This document shows, piece by piece, positions 1 through 4,532 of a stretch of 6,302 bases of DNA (positions are counted from its first letter, which is position 1; each line of letters opens with the position of its first letter). Origin of the DNA: Myxococcales bacterium (GTDB lineage Bacteria > Myxococcota_A > Polyangia > Palsa-1104); the NCBI GenBank assembly GCA_023248835.1, contig JAHFDU010000239.1, positions 1 through 6,302 on the forward strand. Reading direction: 5' to 3'. The notes under the pieces are model-generated. The model saw nothing but the letters and a program-made list of their open reading frames with translations, ran no database searches and was not told where the DNA came from. Position numbers and translations under genes: made by a program.

Positions 1-591
1 GAGAAGGTAGATGCCCTCAGCGATGAGCGCGACCACGCTGTACCCGACGACCAGACCAATCGATAGCTCTTGCAGCGAGTGATCTTGCAGCAAAATCGCA
101 GCGACGAAAAAAAGTGGAATCGCCGGGTATGTGAGCTGGTCGGGCAGCAGCATGTGATCGAGGTCGATGCCGGACAGAACGATCAAAGTGCCAACAAAGG
201 CGAAACAGACAAGGAAATGCGCGGTTGCGTTGACCAGTGCGGGCGTATTTTCGGGGTCGAGGTTGAGTGAGTAGACGAAACGATAGTAGATCGCGAGTGC
301 AAGCAGCAGCGTCAACAGCTCGACCAATGGATAGCGAAACGAGATCGACATACCACAAAAATGGCAGCGCCCGCGCAGGATGAGCCAGCTCAGGATCGGG
401 ACATTGTCGATGGCGCGGACTGGATTGCCGCAGCCGGGGCAGCGCGAGCGCGGCCGAGTCACTGATTCATAGAGGCCGATACGATAAATGCAAACGTTGA
501 AAAAGCTGCCCCACAGCCCCCCCCACAGCGCGGCGATCGCCCAGCCCACCGGTGGAAGTACCAAGATCGCGAGTGGTGTAGGCGGTGTCAT
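1..591 (-). CDS. pilD: Prepilin peptidase (type IV leader peptidase, A24), C-terminus cut off
   Basis: Inner-membrane aspartic protease that cleaves, and in this family usually N-methylates, type IV prepilins and type II secretion pseudopilins. The visible 197 residues run off the left edge. In order: a first membrane segment with GSFFNVCIYR (28-37); a cytoplasmic zinc-type loop with two CxxC pairs, C51-PG-C54 and C76-HF-C79, followed by ISFRYPLVE (83-91); a membrane segment; and the first catalytic block GIDLDHMLLPDQLT (141-154) with conserved Asp. The sequence stops just before the expected second catalytic GxGD block, so activity cannot be judged. The ATG at 591 gives the usual family N-terminus. 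It overlaps the toxin stop as ATGA (588-591) and has no clear Shine-Dalgarno, which suggests translational coupling to the toxin gene. Family assignment is firm; whether it serves pili, secretion or both (pilD or gspO) is inference. Confidence 0.95.
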   Translation of the reverse strand, partial: MTPPTPLAILVLPPVGWAIAALWGGLWGSFFNVCIYRIGLYESVTRPRSRCPGCGNPVRAIDNVPILSWLILRGRCHFCGMSISFRYPLVELLTLLLALAIYYRFVYSLNLDPENTPALVNATAHFLVCFAFVGTLIVLSGIDLDHMLLPDQLTYPAIPLFFVAAILLQDHSLQELSIGLVVGYSVVALIAEGIYLL

Positions 592-1025
592 TTGGATCCA
601 GTCGATCGAAAGGGATTTTCAATTTTTACCCCCTCGACAATCTGACCGTCGCTGAGGTCTTCGCTTAGAAGAATCGTCGCCCCCGCTTGGTGGGCGGCGG
701 CGAGGATGAGTGCGTCCCCAAACGACAGGCGATGCAGCTCTTCGATCTCAGAGGCGCGCAGGAGAAGCTCGGCGCTCGCGGGATCGCACAGCCATGGCGC
801 ATAGTTTCGCACAATCTCTCGCGCGGTCGCGCGATCTAATGGCTTCGGTAGCTTGCGTGTGAGGGTGACGTAGAGCTCCTGCAAGACCTGAATGCTGAGA
901 ACGCCCTTACCCGACTCCCATAGGTGGAGCAGACGCTGTTTGGCAACCAGATGCTTGTTGTCAGCGTCGGCGTTGTGGGCGTAGACCAGAACGTTGGTAT
1001 CAACGAAAACCCTATCGACGCGCAT
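588..1025 (-). CDS. vapC: VapC-type PIN-domain ribonuclease toxin
   Basis: A 145-residue single-domain PIN protein, the usual toxin length. PIN toxins are Mg-dependent RNases that cut tRNA or rRNA and are blocked by their cognate antitoxin. The acidic active-site set is visible: D9 in VFVDTNVLVYAHN, E50 in VLQELYV, D104 in LSFGDALILAAA, and D123 in LLSEDLSDG, followed by the typical C-terminal strand VKIENPF. The ATG at 1025 is chosen because it places the first beta strand (RVFVDTN) at the N-terminus. A longer in-frame ORF to 1142 only re-reads the antitoxin gene in another frame. A weak GGGA lies about 8 bases upstream. The start lies inside the antitoxin gene (14-base overlap), the usual arrangement for co-translation. 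The stop TGA overlaps the prepilin peptidase ATG. The RNA target cannot be read from sequence. Confidence 0.93.
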   Translation of the reverse strand: MRVDRVFVDTNVLVYAHNADADNKHLVAKQRLLHLWESGKGVLSIQVLQELYVTLTRKLPKPLDRATAREIVRNYAPWLCDPASAELLLRASEIEELHRLSFGDALILAAAHQAGATILLSEDLSDGQIVEGVKIENPFRSTGSK

Positions 1026-1251
1026 GCAGATCGTCCCGAGACCCTTGTCGCAGCTTTCCGAATCGGAAGCTGCGCTCGAGAAATGCGATCGCCCTGCGTC
1101 GAGCGGATTCGTAGGACTCCGCTTGCGCAACCATCTCGTCAATGGTTTGCGAAACCAGCGCGCTGATGGAACTGCCGCGCTCTGCTGCCAGAACGCGGGC
1201 TTTGCGGATGACCGCTGCCTCCAGCCGAACGGTTAGATTTTGCTTGGACAT
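1012..1251 (-). CDS. vapB: VapB-type ribbon-helix-helix antitoxin
   Basis: A 79-residue antitoxin paired with the PIN toxin just downstream. The N-terminus SKQNLTVRLEAAVIRKARV reads as an RHH beta strand and first helix, followed by ERGSSISALVSQTIDEMV as turn and second helix. This is the DNA-binding dimerisation fold of VapB/CopG-like antitoxins. The C-terminal tail (about 50-79, charged, ending SRDDLHARR) matches the toxin-wrapping tail seen in such antitoxins. The ATG at 1251 gives a complete RHH N-terminus. No Shine-Dalgarno is visible: the 30 bases upstream are instead occupied by the inverted-repeat operator. Autorepression by the VapBC complex is known for the family and fits that operator, but is inferred here. 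Confidence 0.88.
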   Translation of the reverse strand: MSKQNLTVRLEAAVIRKARVLAAERGSSISALVSQTIDEMVAQAESYESARRRAIAFLERSFRFGKLRQGSRDDLHARR

Positions 1252-1255
1252 AGTT

Positions 1256-1281
1256 GTACGTGTAGCACGTACAATACGTGC
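1256..1281 (-). promoter_or_regulatory. Probable VapB operator: three half-sites, two overlapping inverted repeats
   Basis: On the plus strand, GTACGTG-TAG-CACGTAC (1256-1272) is a perfect 7-3-7 inverted repeat. It overlaps a second perfect one, GCACGTA-CAA-TACGTGC (1265-1281). The ACGT cores lie at 1258, 1267 and 1276, exactly 9 bp apart. The block starts 4 bases upstream of the antitoxin ATG. Evenly spaced short half-sites suit cooperative binding by RHH dimers. On the minus strand TATTGT (1276-1271) could be a poor -10 box, with no convincing -35. Confidence 0.7.
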
Positions 1282-1308
1282 TGTCGAGGAGAAAGGGCGT
1301 TGCGGCAG

Positions 1309-1330
1309 GGCGCCCGAAAGTCCGGGCGCC
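1309..1330. other. Strong GC-rich hairpin
   Basis: GGCGCCCG (1309-1316) pairs perfectly with CGGGCGCC (1323-1330) around a 6-base loop AAAGTC. No T-run follows on either strand, so it is not a standard intrinsic terminator. It directly abuts, and by two bases overlaps, the left heptamer arm of the neighbouring repeat, and may belong to that element. Confidence 0.6.
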
Positions 1331-1474
1331 GCCGACAGCTCACAGCCAACAGCCTACAGTTTCGGGTTCATTTATGAAATCACCTGCCCTAGCCCTCCTT
1401 TCGAGAGCGAATTTACGGGAGGGTCAACGCGATTTTGCGATTTGTCTCCACTGTCAGCTGTCGGCTGTCGGCGG
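1329..1474. repeat. 146-bp inverted-repeat element with heptamer arms (MITE/REP-like)
   Basis: The left arm 1329-1352 and the reverse complement of the right arm 1451-1474 match at 20 of 24 positions. The outer 10 bases, CCGCCGACAG, are identical. Each arm is a tandem of degenerate heptamers: CCGACAG, CTCACAG, CCAACAG, CCTACAG on the left (1332-1359) and CTGTCAG, CTGTCGG, CTGTCGG on the right (1451-1471). The interior has small stems and no ORF that looks protein-like. Such heptamer arms suggest a dispersed non-autonomous element or a structured RNA. Copy number elsewhere in the genome is unknown. Confidence 0.55.
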
Positions 1475-1618
1475 TGGTAAGAATCGCGAAGCGTGAATCA
1501 ACGCCGACTTCCAGGCGCCCTGGGGTCGCTGATCCGCCGCCTTTAACCGCCGTCAAACTACGCTATAGTGAGCTCATATGAGAATGCGTACCCTTTGTCG
1601 GATTCGTCCTTCGAAAAA

Positions 1619-2494
1619 GTGAGTTGCATCCAACCAGTGGTGCTAGCGACTGCTTTGTTGGCGGCAAGTTCGTGCGCGCGCAAGGGGGCAGAGGATCTCG
1701 GCGCGCGCCGGTCGAGGCCGATCGATTTGAACAATCTCACCGAGCCAGACTCTTTGTTGGCTGCGCTCGGTCGCCCGGGGGCGGCGACGGATCCGCTGCT
1801 CGGTGCACATGCGCTGACGCTGCGCTCGTCGGTGGAGATCACGACTGCGGGACTGCCGATCGAAAAACTCGACGAAACTGCGCGCATGGATTGTGACGGC
1901 AAGGGAAATTTCCACCTCCTTCGCGACAACAGCCACAGACAAGGGATCGAGGCGCTCGGTGCCGGAAATTTGCTCTACGTGCGGCCGCGGTTTGCACCCT
2001 TTACTTCGCGGCGCGCCGAGGGCGACGATGCGGCACGTTTGCGCGCGCTGGTCGAGGGGCAGGCGGGTGGAATACTCAGTGTTTTTTCGGATTGGCTCGA
2101 GATCAAGGATGGCGGCCGTGCGACTCGAGAAGGCCGACTGATTCGATCTTTGGCGCTGCGTCGCGCCGAGTCACCCTTTGCAGCGCGCAAGCGATCGGTC
2201 GGAGGAAAATGGCACGAGTCGATGCAGGTCTCGACGCTGTCGGGAGAGTTGATGGTTGACGCTGCGACTGGCGTTGCGCGTGAAATGACCCTCGATGCGG
2301 CCTATACTTTCGTGCGCGAATCCGCAAGTAACCCAATCGCAGTGAAGTTGCACTTCGAGCAGCACACCGTGCCGCCCGACCCGATCGTTCCGCCAGTCGA
2401 CGCTCTTCCGTCGCCGCGCCGGCCGAGGCCGCTCCTCGATAAACAGACGCTGCTCGACGGACTGGTCGCCGGTCCGCGTGAAAAAGCAAACTGA
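1619..2494 (+). CDS. Unrecognised probable lipoprotein upstream of proB
   Basis: I do not recognise the family. With GTG 1619 the product is 291 residues. A hydrophobic stretch VVLATALLAA ends at C19 in AASSC, a plausible but non-ideal lipobox, after which the protein is soluble. The body (about 40-250) alternates strand-like segments such as MDCDGKGNFHLL (from 90), GNLLYVRPRFAPF (from 116) and GELMVDAATGVAREMTLDAAYTF (from 209). This loosely recalls LolA-type envelope folds, which is a guess. A Pro-rich tail lies at about 251-275. The start is uncertain. In-frame GTG 1568 would add a 17-residue leader without positive charge. ATG 1578, in another frame, gives a charged n-region that would join only through a -1 shift at 1614-1619. 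No start has a good Shine-Dalgarno. The stop lies 1 base before the proB ATG, so the two are probably co-transcribed. Confidence 0.72.
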   Translation: MSCIQPVVLATALLAASSCARKGAEDLGARRSRPIDLNNLTEPDSLLAALGRPGAATDPLLGAHALTLRSSVEITTAGLPIEKLDETARMDCDGKGNFHLLRDNSHRQGIEALGAGNLLYVRPRFAPFTSRRAEGDDAARLRALVEGQAGGILSVFSDWLEIKDGGRATREGRLIRSLALRRAESPFAARKRSVGGKWHESMQVSTLSGELMVDAATGVAREMTLDAAYTFVRESASNPIAVKLHFEQHTVPPDPIVPPVDALPSPRRPRPLLDKQTLLDGLVAGPREKAN

Positions 2495-2495
2495 G

Positions 2496-3590
2496 ATGCG
2501 GCCACTGGGAAAGATCGAACGGGTGGTGGTAAAGATCGGCAGTCGCTTGATCGCCGAGAACGTCGACGAGCGCGTCGGCATTTTAGCGCGCGAGGTCGCA
2601 GCGCTAAAGCGGCGCAACATTGAATCGGTGATTGTCACCTCGGGTGCGATTGCGCTTGGGATGCGGCGCTTACAATTGAGTGAGCGGCCGCGCACCATGC
2701 CCGGATTGCAGGCGGCGGCAGCCATCGGCCAGGGCCATCTCATTTTAGCCTACGAACGCGCGCTCGAACAGGAAGGGCTGCTGGCCGGGCAAGTGCTGCT
2801 CACCCACGACGATGTGCGCGATCGGAAGCGCTACCTCAACGCGCGTCACACCCTCGCCGAACTCTTGCGAATGGGTGCGGTGCCGGTGATCAACGAGAAT
2901 GACACCGTCAGCGTCGACGAAATCAAATTTGGCGACAACGATCGCTTGGCCGCACTGGTGACTTCGCTGTGTGAAGCCGATTTGCTGATCATCCTTACCG
3001 ACGTGGCAGGCCTGTACAACGGGCCGCCAGAAACCAGTCAGCTGATTTCCGACGTTCGCGACATCGACGCCGAGGCAATGCCATTCGCACAGGGGAGCGG
3101 ATCCATGATCGGTACTGGCGGAATGCTCTCGAAAGTACAAGCTGCCAAGACGGCGGGGCGTTTTGGAGTGATCACGATGATCGCTTCGGGCCGCCGTCCT
3201 TCGCCGGTTCAGACGTTGGTCGACGGCGCCGCCGAGGGTACCGTGTTCTGGCCGAGCGTGTCGCGTTTGCAGAGCCGCAAGCACTGGATCGCCTACGCGC
3301 TCAAACCACTCGGCGTCTTGGTTGTGGATGAGGGTGCGAAGCGAGCGCTGATAGAGGGGAAAAAATCGCTTTTGCCCTCGGGGATCAAACGCGTGGAGGG
3401 TCATTTCTCGAGCGGCGATCCGGTCGCCGTCCGTGCCGAGGCCGGCGATGAAATCGCCCGCGGTTTGTGCGCCTTCGACGATCGGGAGGTGGCACTGATC
3501 ATGGGAAAAAAATCGAGCGAACTAGAAGCCATCGTTGGTTACCGTTGCACCGAAGAGGTGATTCACCGCGACGATCTGGTCCCGCTGTAG
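2496..3590 (+). CDS. proB: Glutamate 5-kinase with C-terminal PUA domain
   Basis: Phosphorylates L-glutamate with ATP to gamma-glutamyl phosphate, the committed and usually proline-inhibited first step of proline synthesis; cytosolic. The 364 residues match the usual two-domain length. The amino acid kinase domain (about 7-255) shows VVVKIGSRL (K13, S16), VTSGAIALG, INENDTVSVDEIKFGDND (132-149, glutamate and nucleotide site), LTDVAGLY and GTGGMLSKVQAA (206-216). The PUA domain starts near 273 and includes DEGAKRAL, SLLPSGIKRVEG, GDEIARGL, and the terminal EVIHRDDLVPL. ATG 2496 is chosen because it gives the standard N-terminus one base after the lipoprotein stop. An in-frame GTG at 2478 would add KKQTE and overlap the upstream gene. 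proA, often next to proB, does not follow; repeat and IS debris lie there instead. Confidence 0.97.
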   Translation: MRPLGKIERVVVKIGSRLIAENVDERVGILAREVAALKRRNIESVIVTSGAIALGMRRLQLSERPRTMPGLQAAAAIGQGHLILAYERALEQEGLLAGQVLLTHDDVRDRKRYLNARHTLAELLRMGAVPVINENDTVSVDEIKFGDNDRLAALVTSLCEADLLIILTDVAGLYNGPPETSQLISDVRDIDAEAMPFAQGSGSMIGTGGMLSKVQAAKTAGRFGVITMIASGRRPSPVQTLVDGAAEGTVFWPSVSRLQSRKHWIAYALKPLGVLVVDEGAKRALIEGKKSLLPSGIKRVEGHFSSGDPVAVRAEAGDEIARGLCAFDDREVALIMGKKSSELEAIVGYRCTEEVIHRDDLVPL

Positions 3591-3593
3591 AGT

Positions 3594-3650
3594 GCTTCGA
3601 CGAGCTCAGCATGAGCGGGCCACTGTGACCCGTTCCTGAACTTGTCGCGC
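3594..3650. repeat. Imperfect palindromic REP-like repeat at the 3' end of proB
   Basis: The left arm, GCTTCGACGAGCTCAGCATG and following GAGCGGG (3594-3619), is imperfectly complementary to the right arm CCCGTTCCTGAACTTGTCG and following CGC (3629-3650). A 9-base loop separates them. The TTCGAC-GAGCTCAG and CTGAAC-TTGTCG cores resemble a palindrome family (TGAGCTTGTCGAAG type) that I recall from many proteobacterial intergenic regions. It starts 3 bases after the proB stop and may stabilise or end the proB transcript. It also overlaps the end of the transposase remnant. Confidence 0.55.
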
Positions 3651-3880
3651 TGACCGCCCATACTCGACGCGATGATTCCTCAGCAGGCGGTAAAATCGAT
3701 TGAGCGCGCTATCCAGTCGCGTGCCGAGCCACCGCGCCACTGTTGTGGCGATTGCGATCGATCGCGCCTGTCCGGTCACCGCAATCGCGGCGATGAACAA
3801 CCCCATCACCGTGCATGTCGCTTGTCGCTCAAAGTACTTAGCAACGGAACCAAAAACGGGTATCTCTTTTCTGGGCTCAC
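3606..3880 (-). pseudogene. IS4-like transposase N-terminal fragment, frameshifted and truncated
   Basis: On the minus strand an AGGAGG (3890-3885) precedes GTG 3880 by 4 bases. That frame encodes MSPEKRYPFLVPLLSTLSDK RHAR and stops at 3808-3806. The homology-like sequence continues in the -1 frame from 3809 as VMGLFIAAIAVTG, ARSIAIATTVARWLGTRLDS and ALNRFYRLLRNHRVE. The helical arrangement and the ALNRFYRLLRN motif resemble the N-terminal region of IS4-type DDE transposases. The family call is from memory and moderate. The catalytic DDE domain is absent. From about 3650 the frame runs into the REP-like repeat and ends at 3606. I infer a dead IS remnant of about 230 bp with a lost base and a lost 3' end. 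Confidence 0.55.
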
Positions 3881-3888
3881 GGTTCCTC

Positions 3889-3912
3889 CTTTTGTTTGTC
3901 CACAAACAAAAG
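3889..3912. repeat. Perfect 24-bp palindrome (11-bp arms) over the transposase start region
   Basis: CTTTTGTTTGT (3889-3899) and ACAAACAAAAG (3902-3912) are exact inverted copies around CC. On the minus strand the inner arm runs into the AGGAGG in front of GTG 3880. It could be an operator or cruciform controlling the transposase, or part of the IS end. The 2-base spacer makes a simple RNA hairpin terminator less natural. Confidence 0.6.
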
Positions 3913-3930
3913 AGTCAGAACGCCGCGGTC

Positions 3931-3958
3931 TTGTGAAGATGTTGGCCACCCCTATAAT
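3931..3958 (+). promoter_or_regulatory. Sigma70-like promoter for the orf-trpE-trpG unit
   Basis: A perfect TATAAT (3953-3958) has TTGTGA (3931-3936, 4 of 6 to consensus) upstream with a 16-bp spacer. Transcription would start near 3965, about 115 bases before the first gene. It is the best promoter in the window and lies 50 bases upstream of the decayed transposase start on the other strand. Confidence 0.55.
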
Positions 3959-4080
3959 GCCTTGGTGTTTATTCTTCGCCCAGCGAAACGGCTTCTCGAG
4001 AACGAGGACGACGGAATTAGCCCGAACGTTTTGCGACCCTTCAATGATGCATTGAACCTAGCCACGAATCGAGACCGCTT
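3959..4080 (+). promoter_or_regulatory. Leader of the trp unit with a 7-3-7 dyad
   Basis: The likely untranslated leader contains a 10-bp palindrome TTCTCGAGAA (3993-4002) and a perfect inverted repeat TTCAATG-ATG-CATTGAA (4040-4056), 24 bases before the GTG of the next gene. The latter could be a repressor operator or an RNA stem near the start. I see no Trp-codon leader peptide, T-box or terminator with a U-run, so classical attenuation is not supported. Confidence 0.35.
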
Positions 4081-4530
4081 GTGGCAAAGAGCTTTTCAGC
4101 TTGGCTCGAGACGCAGGCGTCCAGACTCGAGCGTGGCGAGTTGGTCGTGATTGAATACAACGGCGGGACCTACAATAGAATTGCCGCACTCGCTTCCCTC
4201 AACGGACGGCTTGCACTCTGTCATATCCGAGGTGAAAACGTTGAAGGCCGGCGCCCGCGCATAGAGCACACTGTGCTTGCGAATCCGGATCATCTTACCG
4301 GCGTAGTCCTTTCGATTTTGAAACGCGGTCGTCGCTTTCGCCTTCAGAACCCCTCGGATGAAACACTCACTCTATGGCCGGCGGTGCGGGCGGTTGTCGG
4401 TGGTCCGAATACGAGTGAAGCCGAGAGAGCCCGCGCAGTGCTACAAGCTGCCTCAAACTGTCCAGGAGTTGAGCGTTGCGAAGTCACTGCCGAGCAATTC
4501 GCCGCTGATCTCACCGCTGAGCTTTGTTGA
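4081..4530 (+). CDS. Unrecognised 149-residue protein at the head of the trp unit
   Basis: I do not recognise this protein. GTG 4081 is the only upstream start in frame. A weak GAGA lies about 7 bases before it. There is no signal peptide or membrane segment, so it is probably cytosolic. The N-terminal half (about 19-90) reads as short strands, ELVVIEYNGGTYNRIAAL then RLALCHIRG then GVVLSILKRGRRFRLQN, suggesting a small beta-rich domain. A Pro/Gly break (107-112) precedes a helical, acidic C-terminus (113-149) with cysteines at 127, 133 and 149. The stop lies 2 bases before the trpE ATG, which suggests co-translation. No known anthranilate synthase subunit looks like this. It could be a regulator of the unit, or an unrelated gene that arrived with the neighbouring IS debris. 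It is slightly less GC-rich than trpE by eye. Confidence 0.65.
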   Translation: MAKSFSAWLETQASRLERGELVVIEYNGGTYNRIAALASLNGRLALCHIRGENVEGRRPRIEHTVLANPDHLTGVVLSILKRGRRFRLQNPSDETLTLWPAVRAVVGGPNTSEAERARAVLQAASNCPGVERCEVTAEQFAADLTAELC

Positions 4531-4532
4531 CC

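Larger units (their letters stand above)
1282..1567. other. Intergenic region between vapB and the lipoprotein gene
   Basis: No convincing gene lies here. The stretch holds a GC hairpin (1309-1330) and the heptamer-armed inverted repeat (1329-1474) with small inner dyads: TTCAT/ATGAA at 1367-1378 and CCCTCC/GGAGGG at 1393-1423. A short palindrome CCAGG-CGC-CCTGG lies at 1511-1523. Near the right end is a TATAGT (1564-1569) with a weak TTTAAC (1542-1547) 16 bp upstream. That could be a poor promoter for the lipoprotein-proB pair. Confidence 0.6.

Noticed and set aside
17..358. Minus and plus open frames (17-358 and 70-270) inside the left edge
   Set aside because: The prepilin peptidase reads through this region in another frame with clear family motifs; these are shadows.
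588..1142. Longer toxin reading frame of 184 residues
   Set aside because: The extra 39 residues re-read the antitoxin gene in another frame and look unlike PIN proteins; ATG 1025 gives the standard start.
1309..1330. GC hairpin as an intrinsic terminator
   Set aside because: No T-run follows the stem on either strand, and the genes on either side diverge from this gap, so no transcript is expected to end there.
1332..1471. Heptamer arrays as a CRISPR array
   Set aside because: Units are 7 bp, adjoin without spacers, are degenerate and inverted between the two arms.
1142..1496. Plus-strand open frames across vapB and the heptamer repeat
   Set aside because: They run through the antitoxin gene antisense and through non-coding repeats; composition is repeat-driven.
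2745..3404. Long minus-strand open frame opposite proB
   Set aside because: It lies fully inside a firmly identified proB and its translation has no recognisable motif; it is an antisense shadow in GC-rich DNA.
3754..3765. Perfect 12-bp palindrome GCGATCGATCGC
   Set aside because: It lies within the transposase-remnant coding frame, and GATC/CGATCG-rich palindromes are common by chance in this DNA.
3957..4055. Trp leader peptide (ATG CCT TGG ...) for attenuation
   Set aside because: The ATG lies within the -10 box and so upstream of any transcript start; it has a single Trp codon and no terminator-antiterminator pair follows.
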